Origin: Siderastrea radians
Taxonomy: Eukaryota > Cnidaria > Anthozoa > Scleractinia > Rhizangiidae
Assembly (NCBI GenBank): GCA_964017195.1
Contig: OZ024897.1
Span: 11,069,451 to 11,133,450 of the forward strand
Direction of reading: 5' to 3'
DNA length: 64,000 nt
In this document: positions 25,297 through 37,385 of the stretch, piece after piece
Position numbering within the stretch: the stretch's first letter is position 1
Layout of the letters: each line of letters begins with the position of its first letter
The notes under the pieces: generated by a model
Seen by the model: the letters and a program-made list of their open reading frames with translations, nothing else
Told to the model about the DNA's origin: nothing
Databases searched by the model: none
Made by a program: the position numbers and the translations under genes

Positions 25297-25868
25297 CAAA
25301 TTTGTTTTTGACTTTTGTTGTCTTTGCTTGTTTTGCTACAACGCGGGTCAACATGCGATTTCGCGCCAAAAACACACGGGATTCAGCACAGGGTTGTATC
25401 CAGTGTATGAAGTGTATTGGTAGCCCTCTGGTGCGGACGGACGGACGGACGTACGGATGTAAGGACGTACGGATGTACGGACGGACGGTCACGTGACTAT
25501 TACGTCACTACCAAAATTTTTTGGCTTGATAGGTTACCAAATTTCCTTAGCAACGGAGCTCCGCTGACGCGCTAGCGCGCTGGCTCCGCTATTATAACGC
25601 TTACCGATTACAACACTAACGGAAGAAATATTACGAGGCGCATGCCATCGGTCAAACAAAGCAAACATTGCTTGTCCATGTTCACCGCAGACGCTTAATA
25701 ACACCCCTCTGGAGAAGAAAGGGTCAATGTTGTGGCGTGAAAATAGTCCCAAACTCGACTTCCATTTAGCAAGATATCGGAAAATCCGGCCTGCTTAAAC
25801 GGAGATTTTTGCGTTTTGGGGTGAAAAATGTGCTGAAATTTAAATTAAATGCCTTTTACGTATATATA
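25297..25868. repeat. 575-bp tandem duplication, unit 1
   Basis: This is nearly identical to 25871-26442. It includes a GGAC/GTAC quartet array at about 25434-25490, the palindrome GTCACGTGAC, and CGCTAGCGCG. The unit ends with ATGCCTTTTACGTATATA. Confidence 0.8.
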
Positions 25869-25870
25869 TA

Positions 25871-26442
25871 ACAAATTTGTTTTTGACTTTTGTTGTCTTT
25901 GCTTGTTTTGCTACAACGCGGGTCAACATGCGATTTCGCGCCAAAAACACACGGGATTCAGCACAGGGTTGTATCCAGTGTATGAAGTGTATTGGTAGCC
26001 CTCTGGTGCGGACGGACGGACGGACGTACGGATGTAAGGACGTACGGATGTACGGACGGACGGTCACGTGACTATTACGTCACTACCAAAATTTTTTGGC
26101 TTGATAGGTTACCAAATTTCCTTAGCAACGGAGCTCCGCTGACGCGCTAGCGCGCTGGCTCCGCTATTATAACGCTTACCGATTACAACACTAACGGAAG
26201 AAATATTACGAGGCGCATGCCATCGGTCAAACAAAGCAAACATTGCTTGTCCATGTTCACCGCAGACGCTTAATAACACCCCTCTGGAGAGGAAAGGGTC
26301 AATGTTGTGGCGTGAAAATAGTCCCAAACTCGACTTCCATTTAGCAAGATATCGGAAAATCCGGCCTGCTTAAACGGAGATTTTTGCGTTTTGGGGTGAA
26401 AAATGTGCTGAAATTTAAATTAAATGCCTTTTACGTATATAG
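25871..26442. repeat. 575-bp tandem duplication, unit 2
   Basis: The second unit starts at the same base as unit 1 (ACAAATTTGTTTTTGAC) and differs at only a few positions, so the duplication is recent. The open frames inside both units mirror each other and do not resemble known proteins. Confidence 0.8.
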
Positions 26443-26889
26443 AATACTCCTCAAATGTCAAGAGAAGGAAATGAAATGATTTTCTCAAAGGGATAACAAA
26501 CTATTGTCAGTTTCTGGCGATTTTTCCGAGAAACAAAGGAAAAACTTGAAAACACATGCCGATGTTTTCAAGTTGCAATCCATTTCCAGCCTAGCGATCC
26601 GCAGCCAAACACACTTAATTACAGTCTCCAGAGAACCGGTAGAGTAGTTTTAAACGAAACTTAAGCAGTTTTTGGGGTTTCCTCTAATTAGAATATGTCT
26701 TTCAGCTTTTCAAAGTTTTCCTTAAAATTGGTGACCGGAACTACAAAACGAATACCCTCGCTTAAACGCTTCGGTCAGACGCCAAGAGTCGACAGGAGAT
26801 CAACAAGGTCTTCGTTTTGTAGAAAAGGCTGCCTCGCTTAAATGCTTTGTCAGTTGACAAGAGACACGAAATCGATGACGTCTTCGTTT

Positions 26890-28870
26890 TGTAGAAAAGG
26901 CCTGGGAGAGCGGTTGAAACAAAGGTTAATTTAGTGAGTGCCGCTAAGGATTTTACTATGATGTTAATTTTCCCACACAGCGTCAAGTCCCTGGCATTTT
27001 TCCAAGGAAAGCAATTTAGGTTGTAACTGAGTTTTTACTGTAAGAAATATTCTGGTCTCTCGAAAAACAAATACCAAGCGCATATACATAATCTTTTGGC
27101 CAGCGTATACCAAAGGGAGTATCAGCCCTGTGTTTATTTGAGGCTAACCATAGTGCCTCGAGTTTGGACGTATTTAACTCCAGCCCCGAGCAGAACCTGA
27201 AAAGATCCAGTTTTTTAGCAGATTGCTAGCCGAGATAGTATCCCTGACAAAACAGGTAGTGTCATCTGCATATTGGGATAACTTGAATTCATTGGAGTTT
27301 ATCGATAAACCCTTTATGGATTTTCAATTCTAATGGCACATGCTAGAAGCTCGATGGCAGTAACAAACAGAATTCCGGAAAGGGGGCACCCCTGTCTAAC
27401 TCCGCGTTCCAATGAAAAAATAGGGTGTTTGCAAAGCCATTATCTGTAACACAACTTTCTGGCTTTGTGTGAACCGTTTTGATCCATTTCACCAGCAGAT
27501 TCCCGAAACCAAACGTTTCTAGAGCCTTGATCAAAAAGTCCCATTCGATACCGTCAAACGCCTTTTTGAAATCTAGAAATAAGGCGATACTGGGGAGATT
27601 TACATTTTGACAATGCTCCGTTATGCCCGATATCAAACGAATATTTGCCCAATAAAGCGTTTTTGACATAACCTGTTTGATCACTGTGGATCCTCCAGTT
27701 TTCAAGTAACGTTTTGTTCTTGTCCTTCTTCGGAATAAGGGTAATAAACCCTCTTCTTTGAGAAATGGCCAATTCACCACACTCAAAAGCATAATTCAGA
27801 CTGTTGACTAGTTCTTGGCCCAAAACATCCCAGAACGTTAAAGGAGAAGGTCACTCCAGAAACGGTGTATTTTTTGAAATCGCTAATAAAAAGATAACAC
27901 TAAGTTGAGTTACTAACCGTGGTTTTAGCTCCTAAAGTGCATCCGATCCCACTTTAGAAGCTAAAACCACGGTCATTAACTCAACTTAGTGTTATCTATT
28001 TAATGGCGATTTCAAAAAATACACTGTTTCTGGACTGACCTACTCCTTTAAATAAAACTCAGCCGAAAGGCCTTCCGTACCGGACGATTTGTCTTTGGCC
28101 ATTTGCTTCAGAGACGAAAGACACTCGTCTTTTGTAAGTAGACCTTCACGTGATTGCTTTTGAACTTCCGATTTTTTAGGTAGCACCGGGTTATCAAATA
28201 AGAAGTTGAACTGCTCGTCGTCAGGACTCACCCCCGTGGAAGAGTAAAGCTCTTTGTAGAATCCGCCGACACCTTCATTTAAGATTTCTTGAGGTTCAGT
28301 TATCGCGGTTTTGTTCGGTAGCCTTAGCTCTGTTATGAATTTAGTACTATGATTTCTCCTTTCAAAGTGGTAAAAGTATTTGGAGTTGCGCTCATCCTGT
28401 TCGCACCAGCGAGCTCCACTCCACACCATCGCCCCCTTGGTTTTTAGCATTGATAATTTATTTATGTGAAATTTGGTCACATTCTCCTGAGATGGATCTA
28501 AAATTTCTTTTGCAGATTTCATAGTTCCTGTTGCAACAATTGTTCCTCCTTTCTGCGCTGCCTAACAAGCCTTTTTGAGTAAAATAAGCTGCAACTTCGT
28601 ATTTCCGTTTTTATCATATCCCAGTAGAGCCTTTCAGTATCAGTTACACAGCGATATTTATCCTTATACTTCTCTACGTTCGTTTTAAGATCGTCAAAAA
28701 CTTACTATCTTTTAAAAGAGAATTATTGAACTTGAAAAAACCTGGCCCACGCTTCTCATAATCTTTAGACAAAAGAGCGAAAGAAACTGCCGCATAATCT
28801 GAAAAAGAGACTGGAACTATCTTGCATTCTTTTATCTGATTAATGATGCCATTAGAAACTAACCAGTAAT
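26890..28870 (-). mobile_element. L1/Tx1-type LINE, broken ORF2 copy
   Basis: The minus strand encodes RGPGFFKFNNSLLKDSKF, WSGARWCEQDERNSKYFYHF, GELAISQRRGFITLIPKKDK, SDQTGYVK, IALFLDFKKAFDGIEWDF, QYADDTTCFVRD and DLTLCGKINIIVKSLA. That is the region from the linker after the endonuclease through the reverse transcriptase. Frameshifts are frequent, part of the NWRPIS-LL segment is missing, and a 206-bp MITE interrupts it at 27842-28047. It is head-to-head with the copy at 28979-34036. It is inactive. Confidence 0.8.
27842..28047. mobile_element. 206-bp TTAA-flanked hairpin MITE inside the LINE
   Basis: Almost the whole element is one hairpin. The ends are AGGAGAAGGTCACTCC and its near complement, and the arms pair through GATAACACTAAGTTGAGTTA and CCGTGGTTTTAGCT. 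TTAA flanks both sides (27838-27841 and 28048-28051). Removing it rejoins the LINE frame from SAEFYL to GQELVNSLNYAF, so it inserted after the LINE. Confidence 0.82.
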
Positions 28871-28876
28871 CTAGGG

Positions 28877-28951
28877 GTGCGTTTCTTTGGGAGAATCCAA
28901 AAACGGATTTGTGATCCCAGATCATATGGATTCTTCGACACCAAAGAAACG
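28877..28951. repeat. Short GTGCGTTTCTTTGG palindromic repeat between two LINEs
   Basis: TGCGTTTCTTTGG at the left pairs with CCAAAGAAACGCA at the right. Between them are AATCCAAAAACGGATTTGTG and GATCATATGGATTC. Related sequence is at 34430-34615 and, on the minus strand, at 56690-56760. It sits exactly where the two divergent LINE copies meet. Confidence 0.55.
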
Positions 28952-28978
28952 CAAAATCCGAAAAAGGAATATTTTGTC

Positions 28979-29802
28979 ATGACAAGACAGGCTGAAGTGC
29001 TCGAAGATGACTGCAACACGTTAGACGAAGACCAAGCAGAACCAAGCCTTCTTGAAATTAAAGAGATGTTAATCGACATACAAATTTCTATTGCTTCAGT
29101 CATTGCCGATAATCAAGCGATCAGAAAAGAAATTGACGATCTCCGCCAAAAGCTTGATGACCTTTAACGGAGAAGAGTTAAAGGATTTAAAAGCGTCTCT
29201 CAAGAAGACGAAAGATGAGAATGAAGCCTTAAAGATCTCCTTAGCGGCGTTGAATACCCGGCTTACAGCAACAGAGAAGGAGCTGCAGAATCAAAGCACA
29301 GAATGCGAGCAATTGTGGGAAAACCTCGACCATTTAGAGCAGTATTCGCGTAAAAATTCTCTTGAAATTCATGGCGTTCCGCAAGACGCGAACACATCCA
29401 CAGAACATGTAGTGATTAAAGTGGCTGAAGCCCTTAACATTACCGTGGAACCCGAGGAGATTGAAATATCACATAAAATCAATCAAGGCAGAAGCATCTT
29501 AGTAAAGTTCTGCAGCCACAAGACGAAAGCAAAAATTTACAAAGAACGCACAAAGCTGAGACATGTTAAAATCGCGGATTTATTCCCGGGCTATCCTTCT
29601 ACAGCCCGACATCGTATATTTGTTAACGAAAACTTAACGGCTTTCAGGCGATCCTTGATCAGTAGAAGCCGCAAACAAGAGAAGAAAGGAGGGATCATTT
29701 TAGAGTGTCTGGTCCTTGGACGGAAAGGTATATGTCAAAAGCACCCCAGAAGGATCTCCTGTAAGAATTCTTACAGAAGAAGACTTAAATGATATATAAA
29801 CG
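28979..29802 (+). pseudogene. LINE ORF1 (coiled coil plus RRM-like), frameshifted
   Basis: The protein runs from MTRQAEVLEDD through a coiled coil (LLEIKEMLIDIQISIA, then TRLTATEKELQNQS) to LEQYSRKNSLEIHGVP, the RRM signature of L1-type ORF1 proteins, and on to KVYVKSTPEGSPVRIL and DLNDI. Frame changes near 29155 and 29705 are needed. ORF1 normally binds the element's RNA as a trimer. Confidence 0.72.
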
Positions 29803-30129
29803 GTATTTATATATAAACATTTATTGCTGACACTGGAGTTAATTCTTCGCCGGATGTAGCGCGGCAGTTCAGGCTCGGTAACTGCCTTTCGCACCTGAAA
29901 AAAGTAGGTAAATGTTCGCTCTATGTGTGCTTAGTTTAGCTGTTCTTCTATTTGTTTATACTTTGTTTAATTCTTGTTTGCTCCAGCTCGTTACTGGCCC
30001 AATTATGCAAAGCCCACCACTTTGTCTTTCGACCAAAAGACACCTGTCGAAGTCCCTTGCCATTGCAATTACGCGTAAAATATCCTTTGTTTCACATCAG
30101 GAACATCATGAACTCGCACTTCAACTTTA

Positions 30130-33100
30130 ATTTTAAATTCCAACTTTAAACGTGAAGGGGCTGAATAAATCAATCAAAAGGCGCTCGATCTTCAGATGGT
30201 TACACAATCGAAACTATCACTTCACGTTCCTGCAAGAAACTTACAGTTCCATAGAACATGCTCGCATCTGGGAAGCCGAATGGGGTGGAAAAGTATTTTT
30301 TAGTCATGGTACATCACATAGTAAAGGTGTCATGACGCTAATTAATCCAATACTAGACTTCAAAGTGGAAATTGCGCCTTGACAGACAAGGACAAAAAAG
30401 GTGGAAACTCAGTTTCGAGGAAAGCCCTTGTAATCAAAGAAATCGAGCATCTTGCCAGTCTTTACAACTTAACAGACATTTGTCGTGACTGTAACCCCCA
30501 TGGGGAAGGTTTCACTTGGAGAAATAAATCTGCCAAAATTCAATGCCGCTTAGACTTCTTTCTTATTTCCAAAATACTCGTCAATGAAGTATTTACATGT
30601 GAAATTTTGAACGCTCCCGAAACTGACCACTCTGTTATCACGTTATACCTTAAATCCGAAAAAGCAAGGCAGCCCAGAGGTCCTGGCTTCTGGAAATTCA
30701 ATAACTCCTTACTTGAAGAACATGAATACTCCAACAGACTCCGAGAAAACATAAACCTTTTCAAAAACAAGTACGCTGATGTTGAAGATTTAAGCTTGAA
30801 GTGGGACCTACTTAAAATGGACTGAGATTCGTGGTTTTACAATCAAATATTCTAAAATCAAGGCCAAAAAAAGAAAAACCGAAGAGGTTATACTCCAGCA
30901 TAAAGCTAACAAGCTACTGCAAAAATCCGCAAAGAATTCCAGCGATAAACAACTCTTAAACGAGCTTTACGAGACAAAATCGCGCTTAGAAACAATAATG
31001 CGACAAAAGACAAAAGGAGTTATTATTAAAGGCAAAGCTCGGTGGCGTGAACAAGGCGAACGCAATACTAGATACTTTTTTAATCTAGAAAAGCGTAATC
31101 AAAGCAGGAAAGCGGTTACAAAATTAAAAGTTGGCAACGATAAATACACTTTCGACCAGTTTGAGATATTAGAGGAGGAAAAACGCTTTTATGAAACACT
31201 ATACAGGTCAGAAAACATTGACGAGCAGAGTCTGTCTGGATCCACTTTTTTCAAATCCGAGAATATATCCCCGTTAAAAGAAGAAGAAATCCAGATGTGC
31301 GAAGGTCTCGTCTCAGAAAACGAATGTTTAAACGCTCTGAAAGAATTCAAAAACGCTAAATCCCCTGGTTCCGATGGTTTCTCTGCGGAGTTTTATAGAT
31401 TTTTTTGGCCTGAGCTAGGTCCTGAAATGGTTGCCAGTTTTAATTATGGCTTTCGGACTGGAACTCTTTCTATTAGTCAAAGACGTGGAATCATTTCGTT
31501 AATTCCTAAAAAGAACAAAGATAAAACTTTGCTTGAAAATTTAAGGCCAGTCTCTCTGCTTAATATAGACTACAAAATCCTGACTAAAACTATCGCAAAA
31601 AGGCTAGAAAAAGTGCTCCCAAAAATCATAAACTCCGATCAAACCGGTTACGTCAAAGGCCGCTTCATAGGTGAAAATGTTAGACTAATACAAGATGTCA
31701 TGTTTTTCACTGAATACACGAAAACACCCGGGATTGCTATATTCCTCGATTTTAGAAAAGCATTCGACACAATAGAATGGCCTTATCTCAAGGTTGCCTT
31801 ACAAATGTTTAATTTCGGCCCTGATATTCTAAATTGGTTTCAAATAATTTACAACCAAGTATCCAGCTGCGTCTTGCACAACGGCCATGCATCTGAATTC
31901 TTTCTTCTAGAGCGAGGAGTCAGGCAAGATTGTCCCTTGTCGGGCCTCCTTTTTGTTATCGGAATCGAACTTTTCGCTAGGGCGGTAAAAAACGACCCGA
32001 ATATCAAAGGTATTAATGTAGGCCAAAAGGAAATAAAAATCACACAATATGCGGATGACACCACGGTCCTGGTACGTGACGGCGACTCAGTGCCAAGATT
32101 ATTAAAACTTTTAGAAGAATTCAAAAAAGTCAGAGGCCTACAAATTAACACCAGCAAAACAGAAGCCATGTGGTTAGGTACATGGAAAAGCCGCAAGGAG
32201 AAACCCTTCGGTTTCAAGTGGCCACATGATCCTGTTCTCGCTCTTGGAGTGCACTTTTCTTATGATTCTGAACGTGCCAAGAAGCTTAATTTGGAAGATA
32301 AGATAGCCATATTGGAAAAAACTCTCAATAACTGGAAGCGAAGAAAACTCACTCTTATTGGAAAAATACACATTGTGAAAACATTAGGCTTGTCCAAACT
32401 TATTTACAGCGCTTCTGTATTGGCAATGTCGAAACATACTGTAGAGAGAATTAACAAAATCATTTTTAACTTCCTCTGGGATGGCAAACCTGCCAAAATA
32501 AAGAAAAAACTATTATTGCCGAAAAAAAGCATGGCGGACTAAAAATGATTGACTTTGAAATTATGGAACGGTCACTCAAATTAGCTTGGATTAAAAGAAT
32601 TGCAGAAAACAACCTCGCTGCGTGGAAAATAATTCCAGAACAGGCATTGAGCCAATACGGTGGTTTCGCGTTTTTCTCTCAATGCCAGTAAGATATTAAT
32701 TTTTGTGACCTTCAAAATTTACCGGAATTTTACCGAACCATTCTGAGTTACTGGCAAAATTTTAAGCTCTTAACTGGTGTTGAAAAAGCAGCACAGAACC
32801 AAATAATTTGGAACAATCGCAACATTCTCGGAGACGGAAAACCAATTATGTATAAAGCGTGGCTCAAAAAAGGAATAATTCATATCAAGGATCTAATCAA
32901 CGAAGACTTAAAGTTTCTTTCTCTAACCGATCTTAAAGCAAAATTCAACTTAGAAGTACCTTTCACTGTCTATTATGGCCTAGTAAATGCTATCCCAGCA
33001 AGTTGGAAAGAAAACATCCAAAATACGGATGTTGCCCCATCAGAAGTCGTACCGTCTCTCCTACTTCCCTCTACCAAAATAGCTTACTCGACCATACTTG

Positions 33101-33657
33101 GCAAAAGCTACTCTGTACCAACAGCTGAGAGTAAGATTTTAAATTATGGCTTCACTACAGACAACATCCAAAAGGTCTATATGCTTCCATTTCAAATTTT
33201 GAAGGAGCCAAAGTCAATAATTTTCCAGTTTAAAATCATTCACAACATCCTACCCACGCAATCTAGCTTGTTCCGTGCGGGTATAAAAGACAGTGACATA
33301 TGCCCCTCATGTAATTCTGAAAGCCAATCTTTAAGTCACATGTTGATTACATGTGATACTTCCTCGTCGATTTGGAACCACTTCAAACACTGGTGGCAAA
33401 AAAGCTTTCAGGAACAAACAAATTTACCCGAAAGCGTGATTCTGTATGGCTGGCACAAAAAATCAAACACCTGGCTAGTGTTCAACTACACGCTCATTAT
33501 TGCAAAATACCACATTTTCACCACAAGTGTAGGCAATGGGAACCTGGATTTTGAAGGTTTTCTCTCACGCCTGAAAAGCGAGCTTACTATTCTGCGAACA
33601 ATAGCATCTACAAATAACAATCTGGAGCAATTTACAGAAACTTGGACCGCTGTGTGA
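30130..33657 (+). pseudogene. LINE ORF2 (endonuclease plus reverse transcriptase), broken
   Basis: It starts LNVKGLNKSIKRRSIFRWL with HFTFLQETY of the AP-type endonuclease, but most of the endonuclease core is deleted near 30380. LDFFLISK and TDHSVITL mark its end. The reverse transcriptase is nearly intact at 30998-32542, with RRGIISLIPKKNKDKTLLEN, LRPVSLLNIDYKI, SDQTGYVKGRFIGEN, AIFLDFRKAFDTIEW and the catalytic QYADDTT. Frame breaks occur near 30825 and 32540, and an in-frame TAA near 32689. The C-terminus has CPSCNSESQSLSHMLITC, the CCHC knuckle of L1/Tx1 elements. It is not translatable as one protein. Confidence 0.85.
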
Positions 33658-34652
33658 TAGGGCTAGAGGTATGTGTGTGTACTTCTCTGTGCGTCCGTCG
33701 CTTTGCTGTTAGCTGCGCTAATGCTCTTATACAATTCGTTTACCTTCCTTTTTTTTTCTTTTTGTGCCCTGTGGAGTAGTGCAGGATATTGTATTATTTT
33801 GTAATTTTAGTATCATAAGTTACTGTTTAGCAATTAAGTATTATACGTTATTGTTAAGTGTTTCATTGTAAGTTTCGCTTGTAGCCTACTAAGTCTGTAT
33901 CGTTGTAAAACAGTGTAGAGTACTTTTATAACATGTAATTAAGTATTGTACGTTAGTGTATAATTTTCATTGTATAGTAGCGTGTAGATTTGTAATTGCA
34001 CTAATAAAAAAAAATGTTCAACTGAAAAAAAAAAAAAGAGACAGGCTGGAGGCACGCAATATACATATCAGAACGGTATTGCTCTCGTATTGCCCTAGAA
34101 TTCAACGAGAATGGAATACAAATAATTTATAAACAAGGACAGTATCTGCAGTAGTTCAAGTGATCGAACTCGCTATTTGCGTTCACAATTAGCAAAATCT
34201 GGTCCCTGAATTACAGAAATGGTACACAAATAAAGTTATCCTGACGTGTCAATGCTTCTGTCTGTACTTTTGGAGAAAACTTTTCAAATATACGGAACGG
34301 AATAATCACCTGAATTTTCGTTTTTACGATCGAATGTTTTGTCACGCAAGATCGAGAGAAAATACTGATATGGCGAGACCAGTAAATTTGCATGGAAGAC
34401 CGCTTGACAGATGTACTATTTTCGGATCCATCCCCCAAAGAAACGCACGGATCATAAATCCTTAAAATCCGGATTTAGATTTGATCTGATGTATCCACTC
34501 GGAGTATGGATTCTTCAGATCACTAATCCCTGATTAATCTATTTTCGGATTTAGGCAAAGAAACGCAAAATCCTTAATCTGGATTTGGATTTTCCCAAAG
34601 AAACACACCCCTAATCTGCAATCTGTAAAAGTAATTATAGTACCATGTAAAC

Positions 34653-34853
34653 TAGACTGCGAGTAGTCTCTAATTTTGGCGATGCCGATTGTGGGGCGGG
34701 CAAAATACACACGCGCGCGCGCGAAATTTCGAGGAGACGCGACGCGAAGGGAGCGCCGAAAAGTGGCGTCTCCTCGAACTTTCGCGCGCGCGCGTGTGTA
34801 TTTTGCCCGCCCCACAATCACAATCGCCAAAATTAGAGACTACTCGCAGTCTA
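34653..34853. mobile_element. 201-bp hairpin MITE with 9-bp target duplication (MULE-like)
   Basis: The ends TAGACTGCGAGTAGTCTC and the complement pair for about 80 bp each side, including GGGGCGGGCAAAATACACAC and (GC)n runs. CATGTAAAC flanks both sides exactly (34644-34652 and 34854-34862). A 9-bp duplication is characteristic of Mutator-like elements. Confidence 0.82.
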
Positions 34854-34961
34854 CATGTAAACAATGACTCATTAGCGTGCATATGCCGCACTCTAGGATT
34901 CCACAGAGATTATAATTAGAAATAGCTTAATTGAGCTTTTTCTCCCAATGGGGCAGCCTCC

Positions 34962-35050
34962 GCTCGAGTGTAGGTTTTTGTCGAGAGTCGAGGGTCGAGG
35001 GTAATATGTCGAGGGTCGAGGGAAAAATGTCGAGGGTTCAAAAATGTCAT
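34962..35050. repeat. GTCGAGGGTCGAGGG minisatellite, left
   Basis: Units of TGTCGAGGGTCGAGGG with spacers begin after GTGTAGGTTTTTGTCGAGAG and end GTCGAGGGTTCAAAAATGTC. The reverse-complement counterpart is at 42327-42438. Confidence 0.75.
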
Positions 35051-35184
35051 CTACATTCAGGCTTTGAGTCTCTTGTCAAAAAGCGAGAATTCTTAGGTCG
35101 TTTCTGCATCATTGAACAGTTTACATTTTTGTATACGATTGAATACTTTCATGCAGTTAGCAGCATTCTGAAGATATCCAGGCA

Positions 35185-35975
35185 TCGCAAGCGAGGAAGT
35201 TTATCAAACGCTGTGGCGATATGCCCGGCAGCAGTCTCAAATAGACTAAAATGTTCACCAAATTTCCCCAGAAAGCCTTTCTCAAACCTCATGAAACTAT
35301 TATATCTTTGTTTAGAAATGTCAAGCGCCTGGGCTCACTATAAATTCGCTACGTTACCAGGAAATATTTCTTCCCAGACTGCCCAGCAGACTGCCGTCTC
35401 AAATGGACTAAAATGCCCGGCAGTCGGAAATTTGTATCTCATTCAGCATTTCCACCCGCTTGTGAGTATTCGATGTTTCTCTCAATGTTATATAACTAAT
35501 TCAGTGTCAGCTTTTAATTAGAACTGATTTCTTTTAAATTTTCCGACTGCCGGGCAATTAGTCCATTTGAGACCGTGCCCGGCAGTCTGAGCAGAAATGT
35601 TTCGAAGTGTCAACAGCATAGCGAATTTATTGTGAGCCCAGGCTTAGACATTTCTTCAACTACTGAAAAACCAAAATGATTTTTGGAATCGCTTGACGTT
35701 GCTAAGCGAACATCTTATACTCTCAAGCCGTTTGTATGAGCCTAGCAGTGGAAATTCTGTAACATGCACACTTTCCGACTGCGGAGCTGAAACTTTTCAG
35801 TGTCGAGGTCATAGCGATGACCAGCGATTTCATAGACTCTTCATAGTATGCCCACGCGAAAATATCCCATTAACTACACAGCCAAAATAATTTTTGGTGA
35901 ACATTTTAGTCTATTTGAGACTGTTGCCGGGCATATAGCCACAGCGTTTGATAAACTTCCTCGCTGCGATGCCTT
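35185..35975. repeat. Long imperfect palindrome with GCCCGGCAGTC motifs
   Basis: The outer arms pair 35185-35265 with 35897-35975 (GCATCGCAAGCGAGGAAGTT on the left, its complement on the right), and the inner arms pair 35330-35415 with 35545-35660 (CGCCTGGGCTCACTATAAAT). TGCCCGGCAGTC motifs mark the centre. It is probably a foldback element; termini and target duplication are not clear. Confidence 0.6.
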
Positions 35976-35979
35976 ATTC

Positions 35980-37385
35980 CGAAAACGCGGGGTGGGGGTG
36001 CGGGGTGCGGGGTGCGGGGTGCGGGGTGCGGGGTGCGGACTGCGGTTTGCGGGGTCAACAAAAACCGAAAAAAATTTTTAAAAAATAACAATAATACAGC
36101 CAAAATAAAAAGGAAAACAAACGAAAATAGCTAAATACATACAAAAATACAATAAAAAATACAAGAGAATGTAAAAATAGAGCGAGAATTGAATATTTAA
36201 CTGTCACGCGAACCAATAAATAAGCGAATAAATAAATAAATAAATAACGAGAAATTTTTGTCATTTGTAATAATCGTGAGGTCGCCGTAGAACACTATTT
36301 TTCGCTCTCTTTGTCATTTTATTTTATTTCTGCTGCATTTTCACCGCTTCTGTGACCAAAACAAAACACAGCTGAACCGTGTGTCGAGCAATCCGAGTTA
36401 ATCAGACACCATGTTGATTTCACGCACGAAAATAAAATCGTACAGTAAGGGATGGACCATTAAGTATTTGATAGGAGGGGATGGGGTGGGCATTTTTTTC
36501 TGCAGGAATTTGTTTTCGCGGCTAAAAGCTTTGTATGAATTTTATTTCACTAGCTTGCCATGTATCTCTTTGCTTTGTGCCGCTATGCACGATTTTTATT
36601 TCTTCTGCAGAGACGCTGTACAGGAATTCTGTTTTCTTACTTGCCAACCAACCCCAGCCCCCTTCAAAAAGAGAATTGTCCGTCAGCAAACAGCTATGTC
36701 TGCGACTGGACATGGACAGCCGATTGTTCACTTCAGTTTCTTTGGAAAAAACTAACTTGTGTTTTTAGAAATAACGATATTATTAAATTCATGGAACCCA
36801 AAATGCAACTGAACGGTATATCGAGCGATCGGAGCCAATAGAGTTGATTTTACACACGAGAATAAAATCGTGCCGTGCTTGCGGAACTGTTCCCGTAAAT
36901 TTGCAATCTTAGCATCGTCAATCTTCTGCTTGATCTTAGCATCAATTAACCATTGGTTCATACGTCAGCGTGCTTCATCGAGATATGAAGCACACGGGAA
37001 GTTTGGAGAGCACTCAAGAAGCTAGAGTTGCTCTCAGCTACGCCTCGAGCAACTCTTACGCATCTTTCGTGCTCTCCAAACTTCCCGCGTGCTTCATATC
37101 TCGATGAAGCACGCTGACGTATGAACCAATTGTTAAGTCAATGTATAGTGCACAATTTTATTCTCGTGCGTGAAATTGGTTCGCGTGAGATGCAAATAAT
37201 CAATGTTCTCTTTATTTGTATATTTTACTTGTACATTTAAATTGTCACGGTATTTTTGTCTGGATTAAGCTATTTTCTTTTGATTTCGTCTCTTCTGTTA
37301 TTATTTTAAATTTTTTCGGTGTTTTTGACCTCGCACCCCGCACCCCGCCCCCCGCACCCCGCGTTTTTGGAACACCCCTTATCTC
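35980..37385. repeat. Inverted-repeat element with GGGGTGC minisatellite ends
   Basis: The left end (35980-36100) has AAAACGCGGGGTG and GGTGCGG units, followed by CAAAAACCGAAAAAAATTT; the right end (37290-37385) carries the reverse complement. Inside lie a direct repeat pair with GAATAAAATCGT (about 36370-36440 and 36810-36880) and the hairpin at 36952-37130. A repeat with AATACCCAAA units follows at 37400-37515. Confidence 0.58.
36952..37130. mobile_element. 180-bp hairpin element
   Basis: ATTGGTTCATACGTCAGCGT at the left pairs with the complement at the right, and the arms continue through GAAGCACACGGGAAGTTTGG and GAGAGCAC to a small loop. The pairing is nearly perfect for about 75 bp each side. 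Flanking duplications are ambiguous. Confidence 0.7.

Larger units (their letters stand above)
28979..34036 (+). mobile_element. L1/Tx1-type non-LTR retrotransposon, near full length
   Basis: The order is ORF1, a short spacer (29803-30129), ORF2, a 3' untranslated region of about 360 bp, and an A-rich tail at 34005-34036. The sequence NWRP-like LRPVSLLN and the CCHC tail place it near the L1/Tx1 clade. It lies in the oxidase intron in antisense orientation to that gene. Target-site duplications were not identified, because the 5' end abuts the palindromic repeat at 28877-28951. Confidence 0.78.

Noticed and set aside
34635..34920. Open frames of 60-98 residues on both strands
   Set aside because: They lie within the hairpin MITE, and mirrored frames arise from its inverted symmetry.
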